Positions 33,313 to 47,818 of a DNA stretch of 64,000 nt are shown piece after piece. The position numbers and the translations under genes are program-made. This stretch comes from Pleodorina starrii (Eukaryota; Chlorophyta; Chlorophyceae; Chlamydomonadales; Volvocaceae): positions 1,116,001-1,180,000 of the forward strand of contig BRXU01000007.1 in assembly GCA_030267565.1 (NCBI GenBank), read 5' to 3'. How positions within the stretch are numbered: the stretch's first letter is position 1; every line of letters starts with the position of its first letter. A model generated the notes under the pieces. That model had not been told where the DNA came from and made no database searches. It worked only from the letters and a program-made list of their open reading frames with translations.

Positions 33313-35760
33313 GCTGCGTCTCCCTTAAATAGCAAAGACAGTAACTAGGAAGGTTACAACGAAAAGCCGCCGAGGCCAGGAACAGCTTTTAGCTCCACAA
33401 CGAGCGCCATTCTAGTTCTCAACAGGGGGCTGCATTTGTAATGATTGCGACATGCCGCAATTTGATTACACCGGCGAAGCTAGCGGCAGCAACAGCTAGT
33501 CAGGACGTGCACAGCGAGAATTTGCGTTCGCGCGTTTTTCGTCTGCCGTACTCCGAGAATGTCCTGGTAACAGAACGCTGTAATGCACCCAGCGCAACTC
33601 AGAGCAGCAGAGCATCATTGATCTTCGGCATGGCACAATGGCATGGTGTAAAAGGCCGTGAACGCACATAATCAAAACCACCACTTGGACGAGCAGTTTT
33701 GGGTGTCTTTCGGTTTATCGACGGCATTCCAGCAGTCGGTGGGGGATTATTCATGTCCTCTTAACAAATCGTACCTGATCATAGAACGGCTGTGGGATCA
33801 TCCTTCTTCAAGGGCATGCCTTGCACAAAGCAGGGAGCCATGCCAACAGCGCAACCAGAAACCGCCGCAGCCAAGCCGACAACAAATGTAAGACCCGCCC
33901 AGCCCATCAGCGAAAAGCATTGGTCGGAACCGGGACGGAGGGTGCGGCAATCACCTACTGCCCAAGGCAGCAGCCAACGACACGAAGACCCCACATGAGC
34001 CGGCACCGTGACGAACTAACAGCGTTCCCGGCGGCGACCCTAGGCGACCCGGTGCCGCGGGTGGTGATGCGGGTTTCCGGCGGCCCTTCGGCCGCTGGAC
34101 ATACATTTGGATAACTTGCACAGCTACCGTATTCTTCCGGTTCGTGACCTGTCTGTTCAGAGGAGCTTTCCCCAATGGTCTAAGTTTAATCCCACTTCGA
34201 CGCGCGACTCAACCCCTCCGAGACGCAAACGGCGATGTCTGAGGTACGGCATGGACGGCAATCATTCGGCTGGAATGCCCCCTCAAGCGAGGATGTGTGT
34301 GTGTGTGCGCGCATCGTCTCAAACTTCGAAGGCGTTTCCCTTGGACCGAGCCGACCGATGGACCTGGCTCGGGTCTCCGTCCAGCGCAACGAGTTCCCGA
34401 GTAAATCCCACCTAACTTCAATTACCCTGGCATCAAATACACCTGGCATGCTTACATGTCCGTTTGTGCTGCTGGGATGACCCTCCCCTTTACTGCTCGC
34501 CGCCTCGCCCGGCTTATTACCAAGCCCGTGCCTTGGCCTCGACGTCAGCAAGTAGCGGACCGACGCTTGCCAGCAGGAACACATGAGCGGCGCTTACCGG
34601 TATTCCACCGTAATTACATGCCGTGATCCGGTTCGGATCCCGCCTTCGGACTCCAATATAACAACAAACAAATTGAATCCCGCCTTCGGACTCCAATATA
34701 ACAACAAACAAATTGAATGGACCATCTGCTGCAGCGCAGCCGCTGCCAGGGAAACGTCTCCGATGCTACCCTTTCCCTGTGACGAGTTGCAAAGACGTAT
34801 CTGGCTCTCAACCACATGCGCGACTGTTTCCCTGCGCCTGACCTCACCACAGCCCAGAAGCTCACGTGACGAGGACCCCGGCAAGAGGTTGCCCATCGAG
34901 ATCAATCCCCTCCGGGGGGAGCAAGCAAGCAAGCAGCCGCGCAGCGGTGCACGTCGTACTCAAAACTGACGGGTGAAGCTGTACCCGAAAAGAGTCCTTA
35001 TTGGTTGCCCGCCATAGCACGAGCTAGCAGGTGCCGGTCAATGCAGCACCGCGCCACTCAGCAGGGCCCTCGCATTCGAGGAGTGCCGGCACGGCATTGT
35101 TCGTGATGTTACCCGAAAACAATAGAACCCTGTTCGAAAAGTGCAAGCGGAAAAACTGATTCGCGCTGCAACAAGGAAAGATAATCCACATGTCGCCTGT
35201 GCCTCGCCTCGGGCGCCCATCGAAGGAGCCCGCCGACCCAAACCAACCCAATCTTTTGGGCAGGCTCCCGGGGGTCCCGTTCCGTCATTCTCTGCTCACA
35301 TACACACCCACTCACACAACGTGTACCACGCGCACACAATCAGTGCCTATGCATTTCAACCCTCCACCCATACTTAGAACACGCCACCACGAGCACACGC
35401 TCAGTTTCAAGAGACACCTGGCGGTATCATTCGACTCGATTTGGCCGCTTTGCCGCCCCCACGCGCCTGCTCGCTCAATTTCATCATCTAAGAATCACTA
35501 ATATCCTCCCGCGCAGCCTGACGTCCCCGACCCATATCAGCCGTCACCCTCGTCCCGTGAAGTGCATTATTGTGCGAGCCGCCCGCGCCCCCACAAGAGC
35601 CGGTCTCCTCCACGTACGCCCGTCAACTAGCCACCTAACCACCCCAGCAAGCCAGCCAAGCAAAATCCAATTCAAGCCGCTCGCGCCGCCAGCCGGCCAG
35701 CCGGTCAGCCAGCACAAACCGGCAATGACGGCAAACACGGCGCCTTCGAGCAGGAGCCGC
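33313..35760. other. Intergenic, CTF18 promoter to POR 3' end
   Basis: Upstream region of CTF18 and downstream region of POR. Several ORFs under 140 aa have no recognisable content. A 40-bp tandem duplication lies at 34639-34718. No gene called. Confidence 0.5.
34639..34718. repeat. 40-bp unit, two perfect tandem copies
   Basis: The unit starting CCCGCCTTCGGACTCCAATA is present twice head to tail. It is AT-rich in its second half and looks like a recent slippage duplication. Confidence 0.9.
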
Positions 35761-37682
<1,922 letters not shown>

Positions 37683-39748
37683 CTGCGGAGAGACGGTGAG
37701 GGCAGAGCACGGCAGGTACAGTCTCGAGCAGGTTCGACTTCAGGAGCTCTGAGCAGCTGTGCCCCAAAACCGAGATTGTGGCAAATCTTTTCACATATGC
37801 ATATATCCGTGATCGGCAGAAGACAGTACAGGAGTCAAATACAACGCGATGAGCAGAAGTCCTAGCCACGGGCGGAGCCGTAAATCGTCTGACGATCGTT
37901 TTGTAGCGCGCAGAGAATCTAGATCTCGTGTGCCCTAAATGGAGCAATGACGAGCATTGTCCAAGTGCATTCCGGCCCGAATGAATCGAGCGATACTGGC
38001 CGCCAAGGCTCCCATGCCAATCGCAAGGCGCTTGCGCCACCGCAAGAGAGCAGCAAATGATCCCATGATACAACGCATAAATGCTAACGTAACAACAACG
38101 TTACTGGGAGGTCAGTGGGTTGCGAATTATGTGCTCGCAAAAGTCTCCCACCTTGCGTGCTCGGAGCAAACTTTAGCACGAGGGCCAAAGATTAAGAGCA
38201 AAGCCGATGATGACAATTGGGTGAGTTGGTAAACAGCACCTACTGATTGAGGTAAACGCGGCCATGGCTTTTAGATCTAATTGCAACAGATCCGTCGTAC
38301 GTCTCCGGAATTTCCGTTGACAATCTTACCAGACAATCCAACAGCGGAGGTATATGGGTGCCTCCATATTTGAGCACTAAGGTTCGCTATGTCGGGGTGA
38401 AAGAGCCCCAGGCGCCTCGAGGAGCACTTTTCCGCTTGCCCCCGAAGAGCGATGTTCTCCCAAAACGACTGTATACTGTTGGCTTTCAGCCTGTCTCCTA
38501 TCAGTCAATTCAGAGGAACGCAGAACGTTGCACGGACCTAACATGGACGCGGAATAAGCAATTCATTCACGTACAAGCCCTGGCAGCGGCTCGTTACCGA
38601 AAAATTAATTAAAAAGTACATCGGCGAGGCTATATTATTTTGTAGTGTAGTTTATAGCTTTCCGACACGCGGGACGTTGAAACTTCCGATATGGGTCACC
38701 TGCACCCGAGACCTTAACAAATGCCTCGAGAATTGGCATTTGTACAGGCACACGTGATGTAAACCCAGTCCCAACGTCGAATTAGCTACAAATGTGCCTA
38801 CGTGTTCTTAGGCAATCCGTAGCTGGAATCAAGATAGCAGCTGGTTACCGTAGCTGGATTGCACATCGGGCGGGAAGAGAGGATGCCTAGCGCCGCAACA
38901 CGCAGAACGCAGCGAACGCCTTACTCACAGCGAGCCAGCGACCCCCTGCCACACGTCGTGAATGGTACCACGCCCGCGTCACAGCGACCCATCAGCACAA
39001 ACGTTATGGCACGTGGAACTAATTGGGCGTCAAAATCATGGCGACGTCATGGCGAGGCATAAACAAGCCCACAAGTCGCTTCGATTCCTTTGATCGTAGG
39101 CCAGGCAGGCCTGGCGGGGGCTGGCGTGCCTAGGCGCGCCAGCACGCGCCAGCAACAGGCCTGCAGGGTGATACTGGGGGTGAAGTTCAGGCATGCGCGG
39201 TGGAATTGATGATTCACAATGTGAAGAAAGCATGCCGCGGGCGTGCCATCGGGGATGTCGGCATTTGGAGGGGACCAGGGGATGAGGGCGGCGCACCTTC
39301 AGTTCAGTCAGTTGGCACCGCCGTTATGACCGTTGCTACATTGAGAATTGTTGACTTGTGAGCATTTCATGGTCCAAGCTCCTTCATACGAATGCAGGTT
39401 AACTCATAATTTTTAGATGTGAACGCAAAACGCAGGTAAGGGCGCTTGGAGAATATTCAATTGTACGGTACTGCGCCGGCTCTGTCGGAGGACTTTTTAC
39501 TCATGGTAATCCTGCTTTCCTGCAGAATTGTGGGTGAGTGGTGATATCAACGTTTTTTTCATGTCGATCCCGGCGGAACTTCTTCCTTGTGACACTCTGA
39601 ACAATAGAAGAGCTGGTACACTTGCTCTTGAAGTTCCGGGATAGCCGGCTCGCAATGTGCAACCTCGCTTACATCCCATCTGAAAGAATATTCATAATTA
39701 TATAGGCTTAAATCTGCGGGCCAGCTCCGGCCGGCACACGCCACGCCG
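37683..39748. other. Divergent intergenic, POR to ferroportin
   Basis: About 2.1 kb containing both promoters. 38230-38860 is AT-richer than the genes. An inverted repeat CAAATGCC...GGCATTTG lies at ~38719-38743. No gene seen. Confidence 0.55.
37794..37806 (-). promoter_or_regulatory. Possible TATA element of POR
   Basis: ATATATGCATATG on minus, ~115 bp upstream of the POR start codon, in an otherwise GC-rich area. Position fits a core promoter with a short 5' UTR. Confidence 0.3.
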
Positions 39749-42700
39749 ATGTCAGGGCCACGGGACGACGCTGTACTAGGGACGCAGGAAGGCGCCCACA
39801 TTCCTGCTCGCGCAAAGTTCTTCCTTTGTGCTAGCTACGCTCTGGCCGCATGGGCGTGGCGAAGCTGGGAGTTCATCGTGGCGCTCGTGCTGATTGAGCT
39901 GTACCCCGAATCGCTGCTTATGGTGTCGGCGTACGGCCTCCTAGACAACTTGGCACGTGTGCTGCTGGGCCCCGTGGTTGGCAACTATGTTGACCGGTAG
40001 GCCTAGACACGCGCAGCCACGCTCGCACCCCATACAAGAACACGCGATCTCCCCCTCCACCCCCGTACTCGCGAAACCCCTTCCAGCCACGAGCGCCTGC
40101 CCGGCGCGCAAGCCATGCTGCGGCTCCAGAACCTGTGCATCGGCGGCAGCGCCGCGGCAGCGCTGGTGCTACTGTGGCCTGGGTCCACCGCCGCGCGACT
40201 CAAGGTGCGGTGGTAAATAGCGTGAGGACACTGGGGAGGGCACGGGTGTGCGGGGTCCGGAAGAGGGCGCTTCCGTTGATCGTTGATGGCGGCCATGGCA
40301 CGCTGATCCGAAGCTGCTGCAGCGTCGGGGCTTGCGGCGCCGGGCGATGGGAGCTATCCCCGGGAGCTATCTCTCCACGGTGCGAAGCTCTCCACGAGGC
40401 CGGGCAGGGAGACGCACGCACTGCGCCGCACGCCGCTGTTCCGTACCAGCTCCCGCAGGGGCCAACGGCGCAGCGGAGCCGTCCGTGGCTTCCTTCCATT
40501 CCACGCGGTCCGCCGCGTAGCACCTTACCATACCTACCAACCCCAGTAGCCCACCACCACACGCCCTGCCGCGCACCCATGGCCGCCCGCCCGCCCGCCT
40601 GCGCCTCTCCTCTCACCGCGCCCCTGTCACCCGCACGTTCCCTGCTCCGTCCTGCCTTCCCTACCCCGTAACCCCCTCCCTGCCCTGCTCTTCCTTCCCG
40701 CCCATCCGCCCAACCTGACCACCCGTGCAGCCACTCCCTCCCCTCCCTTCCCTTCCCCTCCTGTCCCCTCCCCTCCCCTCCAGGCCTCCTACTGGGCCCT
40801 CATGTGGCTCCTGACGGCCCTCGGCGCCTGCAGCTCCGCCGGCAGCACTGGTGTCTCCATCGCGGTGGAGCGAGAGGCCGTCAAGGCGCTGTGCGGACCT
40901 GACGGCCGGGCGCTGGCACGGCTCAACTCCCTGATGCGGGCCATCGACCTGAGCGCGCTGCTGTGCGCGCCGCTGGCGGCGGGGCTGTTGATGACGGCGA
41001 CGGGGCCGTTCACGGCTGTGGCGGCGATGGCGGGTTACTGCGGGGCGGCCTATGTGCCGGAGGTGCTGCTGCTGGGGGCGGCGTTCCGGGCGGCGCCGGT
41101 GCTGGGGTGAGAGGGACAAAGCGCGGCGGCGAAGGAAGCGAGGCTGGGGTGGTGGGGTCGGTGGGTCGGTGGCGGCAGGCGGGGGGAGGGGTGCGGTTTC
41201 GGAGGCCACGGAGGCGCCTGATGGGCGGCAGCCCCGTGCGCGTGAGTCAGTGAGTGTGTACCTGCCGTGCACAGACGAAGACATCCCCAGAGGCCCGTCT
41301 TTGCACACATGTTCCTGCCCCTGTTCCTGCACAGGCAGCCAAAGATCCGGACAGCCGCCGCGGCGGACCATGCCGACGCGGCGAACGAGCACACCGGCCT
41401 GCTGGCGGAGTATGAAAACGGCACCGACGGCGGCGGCGCCGCCGCCGAGCCGGCCACGCCGGGCTGCAGCCCCAGCTCGAAGCCGCTGCACGGCGGCGGC
41501 GGCGGCGGCGGCGATAGCTTTGGATCGGCAGCCGGCGGCGACAAGTCTTCGACCGCTGGCTCCATGGAGGCGCTGGAGGTGGTCGCCGTCGCCGCCAAAG
41601 GCGGCGGCGGCGGGGGCAGCGGCGGGGGCGGCGGGGACGGCGGCGGCATCGCCACTCGCTTGCGCGCGGCGCGCCGCGCAGCGGCGCGCCACGCCGCCGC
41701 GTACGCGGACAGCTGGATTGTGTTCTGGCGGCAGCGGGTGCTGCTGCTGTGCTGTGCGCTGGCCCTGCTGTACATGACGGTCCTCAGCCTGGGCTTCCTC
41801 ATGACGTCCTTCCTAAAGTGGAGCGGCCTCACGGAGGCGGAGGTGTCGGGCTACCGCGGCATCGGCGCGCTGACGGGTCTGGCCGCAACCGCGCTCTTCC
41901 CGCCGCTGTCCGCGCGCGCCGGCCTGCTCTTCTGCGCCGTCGCCGGCGTGACGTACCAGCTGGTACGGCAGGGCTTGGTACGGCAGATGGTACTGTACGG
42001 CATGGGCCTTGGTCCGGTCCGGTCTGGCCCTGGGAAGGAAAGGCCAGTTTGAGGGTGCAACACCAGGGGGGGGCCCGCGCCGGGGCTGCGCAGGTCGTTG
42101 GGGGGGGGGTATACCGGTAAAGAGAAAATTGCAGCGGAGAAGGAGACGGCGTGGGGGGAAGGGCCAGGTTTTCTCGTTACACGCGCAATCGTGCGTGCGT
42201 GCAGCCTATGCGTGTATTGGCCCATTGGCGCATATAAGAACCTGACCTGGTTCTACTCCTGTCATGCCCCATGGACCATGCGCTGTGGGCTGCCTAAACA
42301 GGCTTGTCTGGCGGCTGGCGTGCTGCCAGTCGCCGTGGAGGTGATGGCGGCGGCCGGCAGCGGCGGCGGCGGTCGGCCCTCGACCACGCAAGTGCGCATC
42401 TTGGTGGCTGGGCTTGTCTCGTCCCGTACGGGACTGTGGCTGTACGACCTTGCCGTGACGCAGCTCATCCAGGAGGAAGTGGGGCAAGACCAGCTCGGTA
42501 AGTGCGCCCCGCAATTAACGTCCAACACAGGAAGATGACTGGATGAGGTGGGGCGGGCGCCGCGGGGGGTGGGGTGGGCGCCGCTTTGCGGCCGCGAAAG
42601 GAGCGGCGGGTGCTTACCACCATCCTACGGGTCGGGGGTTTACGGCACGGTAAGGGGGCGCCCTGCAGCAGTGAAAAAATGCACACACCGAACGAATGCG

Positions 42701-43132
42701 CGCAGTTCCAATCCCAGTCCTGCTCTTTTCTTCCGCTTGTCAAGGCGCGTGGTACGGACTCTGATATGCGAACAAATCAGCGGGTGGCGAAGCAGGGGTG
42801 GCCCGCGCTCAGCGCTCCAGTCCACGCCTTGTACCTGCCCGCCCAGCGCACCCGAACCTCCGTCGCTGCCTGCCTGCGCGCCTGTACGACACGGTGTACG
42901 GCATGCAGGATCCGTGTACGGCGTGCAGAGCAGCCTGCAGGCGGTCTGCGAGATGCTGTCCTTCGTGGCCGGACTGGTCAGCCCCGACCCGGCGCGCTTC
43001 CACTGGCTGATGCTGGGATCGCTGGGCGCTGTGGCGTCGGCCGCGGCGCTGGTCTGGTGTCACGCCTGCTGCACGGGGCGAGGGGGCCGCATACCAGTGA
43101 CCGCGACTGAGGGTGACGGCACCGCTGCGTGA
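39749..43132 (+). CDS. FPN: Ferroportin (SLC40) metal exporter
   Basis: Six exons: 39749-39996, 40087-40204, 40784-41106, 41335-41962, 42302-42497, 42909-43132; 1737 nt, 578 aa. Family proteins export Fe2+ (and some other divalent metals) across the plasma or an organelle membrane. Markers: first helix region KFFLCASYALAAWAWRSWEF, SAYGLLDNLARVLLGPVVGNYVDR at 60-83, which is the family hallmark, LNSLMRAIDLSALLCAPL, LGFLMTSFLKWSGLTEAEV, GYRGIGALTGL, and near the end SVYGVQSSLQAVCEMLSFVAGL, equivalent to the conserved GVQNSLQ segment. The cytosolic loop (~232-365) is expanded and Gly/Ala-rich. All junctions keep frame, including TGG or GGX codons split across introns. Exact metal and membrane are unknown. 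Confidence 0.88.
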
Positions 43133-44139
43133 CCAGGCGCCGCTGTGTGGCGCGCCGCTGGCGCAACGGGCAGCTGCGCCGCGTTGGCTTTTGTGACCCG
43201 ATGGCGGGCTCAGCCAGAGCAAACCCCAACGACAGCCATCGCAGCTGCCCAGACGGTTCATTCGCACCCAGAGCCAATTTTGCAAGGGTCTGCATTGCAG
43301 CAAGGAACATGAGTGCGTTTGAGGTGCCTGGAAGAGCGACATCATATGGCTTTTTCTAGTCAGCAAGCCTGGAACTTGGGCATGGCGTGATTGTCTCAAG
43401 GAGAAGCGGGGCTAGTGGGAGTTGGATGCCCACCACGCCCACGACGGGCGATGGTGGCCAAATAGGGTGTCGGCGAGCGGATAGTGTTCGCTCCGATAGT
43501 GTTCGGGTATTCGAGGGCAGATAGTGCATTAGTGCGCAACGAACGGATGATATTATATCAATCCGATTGCAAGGCTGTTGCAGCTATAATATGAGGATCA
43601 TTGAGTTAAACAAGTCAAAGTTGGCCGAGGCCGAGGTCTAATTTTCATGCCTTGGACAGTCGTACCGTACCACAATTTTCTTATTTTCATGCTTCCGTAC
43701 CAAGTAATTTTCATGCCCAACTTCCTTCAATTCACACCAATTCATTGGGTTTAAACTCGATTTAATGCACGTTTGAATATCTTACAGTTCAGAGCAACTT
43801 GCGAACAGCGCTTGCAAGGGGAAGATGCAAGCCGTTGTGAAACTTGCCGGCGCCAGGTGTCTCAGCAACATCTCATCAGCACTTAAATATTGTAGCGCAA
43901 CTCACACACTTTCCAATGAGTCGTGTACATTACCGAAGTGTGCACCCCTGGCCATCCCGTCTGGCGTAAGACGCGACGCAGCTACACATGATGGAAAGCC
44001 CCGGCATGTTGAACATACTTTACATTTCATTGACTTATTATAGAAACAGGGTTCTGATGCCGGGATTCTCCTCCATGCCGCTCTTCAGGTCTTGGAATGC
44101 GCACTGGGCGGGTCACGCAGTACGTCTCGCGCGCCTCAG
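43133..44139. other. Intergenic, AT-rich patch after ferroportin
   Basis: 3' UTR of ferroportin, then from ~43500 an unusually AT-rich region for this genome. ATTTTCATGC occurs three times (43641, 43683, 43707). No convincing gene. Confidence 0.55.
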
Positions 44140-44999
44140 CACCGGGCCAGGTGGCGGCAGCACCGGGCCAGGTGGCGGCAGCGTTGAGCCAGGTGCCGGC
44201 AGCATTGGGCCAGGTGGCGGCAGCGTTGAGCCAGGTGCCGGCAGCATTGGGCCAGGTGGCAGCAGCGTTGGGCCAGATGCCGGCAGCACCCGGCCAAGTG
44301 GCGGCAGCACCGGGCCAGGTGCCGGCAGCACCGGGCCAGGTGCCGGCAGCACCGGGCCAGGTGCCGGCAGCACCGGGCCAGGTGCCGGCAGCGTTGGGCC
44401 AGGTGCCGGCAGCGTTGGGCCAGGTGGCGGCAGCACCGGGCCAGGTGGCGGCAACGTTGGGCCAGGTGCCGGCAGCGATGAGCCAGGTTCCGACAGCACT
44501 GGGCCACGTGCCGGCAGAGTTGAGCCAGGTGGCGGCAGCACCCGGCCAGGTGGCGGCAGCACCGGGCCAGGTGGCGGCAGCACCGGGCCAGGTGGCGGCA
44601 GAGTTGAGCCAGGTGCCGGCAGCACCCGGCCAAGTGGCGGCAGCACCGGGCCAGGTGCCGGCAGCACCCGGCCAGGTGTCGGCAGCGTTGGGCCAGGTGC
44701 CGGCAGCGTTGGGCCAGGTGGCGGCAGCACCGGGCCAGGTGCCGGCAGCACCGGGCCAGGTGGCGGCAGCGTTGGGCCAGGTGCCGGCAGCGTTGAGCCA
44801 GGTTCCGACAGCACTGGGGCAGGTGGCGGCAGCACCGGGCCAAGTGCCGGCAGCACCCGGCCAGGTGGCGGCAGCACCGGGCCAGGTGGCGGCTTGTTGA
44901 GCCAGGTGTCGACAGCACTGGGCCAGGTGCCGGCAGCACCGGGCCAGGTGGCGGCAGCACCGGGCCAGGTGCCGGCAGCACCGGGCCAGGTGGCGGCAG
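44140..44999. repeat. 21-bp minisatellite, ~41 units
   Basis: Head-to-tail units of the form CACCGGGCCAGGTGSCGGCAG, with alternative first halves (CGTTGGGCCA, CGTTGAGCCA, CACCCGGCCA) mixed in a higher-order pattern. One indel near 44893 shifts phase. Because 21 is a multiple of 3 and units lack stops, long ORFs appear in several frames on both strands; translated units read STGPGAG or APGQVPA. I see no start or splice context for a real gene. Confidence 0.95.
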
Positions 45000-45195
45000 C
45001 ACCGGGCCAAGGTTGGGCCAGGGCTGGGCCTGGCTGTTGCATCTCTCGTCCAGGTTGCATACTAGTTAAAACCCTTTGACCGTCCCTACTTGTTACCCTG
45101 TCCCCCAGAACCGCCACTATGCTGCGACTTTGGCGCGCCAATGGAGAAGTTGGACACATTCTTGTGCTCCGTTGGCAGTGTTGGCGCGGCAAGCG

Positions 45196-45725
45196 GCGAG
45201 CAGTGCGGGGCCCTTCGGGCCACACGCAGGCAGCGAGCAGTGCGGGGCCCTTCGGGCCACACGCAGGCAGCGAGCAGTGCGGGGCCCTTCGGGCAACACG
45301 CAGGCAGCGAGCAGTGCGGGGCCCTTCGGCAACACGCAGGCAGCGAGCAGTGCGGGGCCCTTCGGGCCACACGCAGGCAGCGAGCAGTGCGGGGCCCTTC
45401 GGCAACACGCAGGCAGCGAGCAGTGCGGGGCCCTTCGGGCCACACGCAGCAGCGAGCGGTGCGGGGCCCTTCGGGCCACACGCAGGCAGCGAGCAGTGCG
45501 GGGCCCTTCGGGCCACACGCAGGCAGCGAGCAGTGCGGGGCCCTTCGGCAACACGCAGGCAGCGAGCAGTGCGGGGCCCTTCGGGCCACACGCAGGCAGC
45601 GAGCAGTGCGGGGCCGTTCGGGCAACACGCAGGCAGCGAGCAGTGCGGGGCCCTTCGGCAACACGCAGGCAGCGAGCGGTGCGGGGCCCTTCGGCAACAC
45701 GCAGGCAGCGAGCGGTGCGGGGCCG
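45196..45725. repeat. 36-37-bp minisatellite, ~14 units
   Basis: Contiguous units containing GCAGTGCGGGGCCCTTCGG and ACACGCAGGCAGCGA. Length alternates between 37 and 36 (GGGCCACACG versus GGCAACACG), so no single frame runs through it by design. No spacers separate the units. Confidence 0.95.
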
Positions 45726-46003
45726 TCGCAGCTGCAGTTCCAGCAGCGTGCGCCGTCGCCTCTGCTGCAGCCGCCTGGACCGGCGAGTGTTCATTCCCGT
45801 GAAGTTAGCGGGTTGTTTGCTGCGATGGTACCCACACCTCTGGGCATGGCAGGAAGACGCTTTTTGACCGGTCGCTGTCTGTGACGGAGGTCTACAGGCG
45901 GTGCATGTTCCGTGCCCCATTTCCCTTCACTATTAGACGATTGAAGAGCCCCGTGTCTGTATGCTAGAACGCCCTACTGCTCCTGTGGCAATTGGCGTTG
46001 CGA

Positions 46004-46744
46004 ATGCTGGCTGGTTCGGTAGACGCCTCAGTGACAGATGCTGGTGTAGCCATTGACTCCGTCTCAATGACTCTGCTTGAACGGCATACTGGCAGACTGG
46101 TAAGGATGTATTGGTGGACTGTTAACATGCTTGTTTACCAATACGAGTCATACCGAAAGATCGTTCCTACGAAAGACGGGTGTTTGAACCGTCAAGTGGG
46201 TTGCCTGGGGTTCCTGGGCCTCAGCCTAGCTCCCACACGTCAAGCCTCGCTCCGTCGCGCCGCTGCCTCCACTACCCACGGCGCCGGCATCGATCCATGC
46301 CTTCTTATCATAAAAAGGTACGGTAAGGGCGGCGCGCGAAAAAGAGACAGCGTTCCTACGAAAGACGGGTGTGTGAACCGTCAAGTGGGTTGCCTGGGGT
46401 TCCTGGGCCTAGCTCCCACACGTCAAGCCTCGTTCCGTCGCGCCGCTGCCTCCACTACCCACGGCGCCGACATCGATCCATGCCTTCTTATCATAGAAAG
46501 GTACGGTATGGGCGGCACGCGAAAAAGAGACAGCGTTCCTACGAAAGACGGGTGTGTGAACCGTCAAGTGGGTTGCCTGGGGTTCCTGGGCCTCAGCCTA
46601 GCTCCCACACGTCAAGCCTCGTTCCGTCGCGCCGCTGCCTCCACTACCCACGGCGCCGACATCGATCCATGCCTTCTTATCATAGAAAGGTACGCTAAAG
46701 GTGGCGCATGGGACACTGTAGCCCCGAATGGATTGCTGGGTTAG
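46004..46744 (+). other. Open frame spanning the triplicated repeat
   Basis: An ATG-initiated frame of ~246 codons runs through all three units of the 183-189-bp repeat; the length difference between units is 6 bp, so the frame is kept. Each unit reads KDGC(V/L)NRQVGCLGFLGL...RRAAAST and ends with a basic KKRD/RKRD-type stretch. No homology is recognised and no signal peptide is seen. Codon use is not strongly biased. It could be chance openness of a short repeat or a young repeat protein. Confidence 0.3.
46163..46710. repeat. 183-189-bp tandem repeat, three units
   Basis: Starts GTTCCTACGAAAGACGGGTG at 46163, 46352 and 46535. Units differ by a 6-bp CTCAGC indel and a few substitutions, so the array is recent. 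Confidence 0.93.
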
Positions 46745-47818
46745 AATCCATATGAGGGCGGAGGGGGGGGGGCTACGTAACCCAGAGGGGAGGGAACCGT
46801 TCCTGATATTGGAGGCCCTATCGCAGTAAGGAATGTTGTCGGTCTTGTCTTACATGCCATTGCAGTCGGGCATTGTGGTTGCAGGGCACCGTGCGTGCGT
46901 TCGCTGCCGCACCCTGCCGAACCGGTCTGGCCCGCGGGTCGATCTACACACGTATTCGTTCCTGACATCTTTCTGGACATGCACCTCTAAAAGCTAGCTT
47001 ATTTTCGTGATTTTCATGTTTGCTGCTTGTAAGGTAAATATTTTGGAGTAATGTAACGTGATCCATCTAACACGGTCCTCCAAGTGATGTTCAAGGTGTC
47101 TCATCCCTTTTCATGGCATTTTCCTTACAAGTACAATTATGTTTAGAGTCCATGGACTGGGTGGTACTTGAGAATGTTCTATTGGCCTCTACACCGCCCC
47201 GTTGACCACAGTCTAATTCTATCCATACTCCCCAAACATCTGACAATGCATCCGAGCATTATTTCGACTCTCAATACTTGACTTTCCGTTGTGGATCCTA
47301 ATTTTCATTTTGGCGGCCTGAGGGGCAAACTCCTTAAGGAAAATGTATCTTTCGACCGCCCCCAAAAAAAAATTTCGCGGCCTCCGGCCGCGATGAAGGT
47401 TCAGACCTGTCCATAACACCGAAAATTTGCCGTTGGCAACGGATGTAAGGAAGATGTCTGCGCTTCGTACATTTTCGCGGTTCACGTTTGTTGCGGGTTT
47501 CCATTACGCATCGCATCGCAATGGATTTGTGCACAAACCACGCATGAGGCCTTAGGCTCTGACAGGATATTAACTCCTTAGTTCATAGAAACCCTCGCGA
47601 CGCCTGTTAGTTAATCACAGCTCGCCTGGGCGGGAAAAACACGACTCGCCGTACCCTCTTGCACGTCAGGCTTGTCTATCAGTAATTCATCTTAACGTTA
47701 TAGTCAACAACAGCACAGGCGTGTGAACCTTCAGATGACTACAATAGCAGGTGACTCAGCATAGTTGCAACCTGTTTCAGTTTGACCTCACTGTCCCGAG
47801 GTTGCCCCCATCCTGTAT
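46745..47818. other. Intergenic, AT-rich, upstream of 1421-aa gene
   Basis: No gene seen. 46980-47420 is AT-rich with an A9 run at ~47367 followed by a hairpin (TCGCGGCC/GGCCGCGA around TCC, ~47376-47394). The last ~200 bp is the likely promoter of the next gene. Confidence 0.5.

Noticed and set aside
43988..45591. Very long ORFs on both strands (up to 492 aa)
   Set aside because: Created by the 21-bp and 37-bp minisatellites, which lack stop codons; no start, splice or domain support.
45196..45725. CRISPR-like array
   Set aside because: Units are directly contiguous with no unique spacers, and the genome is eukaryotic nuclear.
47376..47394. Hairpin next to an A run as a transcription terminator
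   Set aside because: Intrinsic terminators do not apply to nuclear Pol II genes; kept only as a palindrome.
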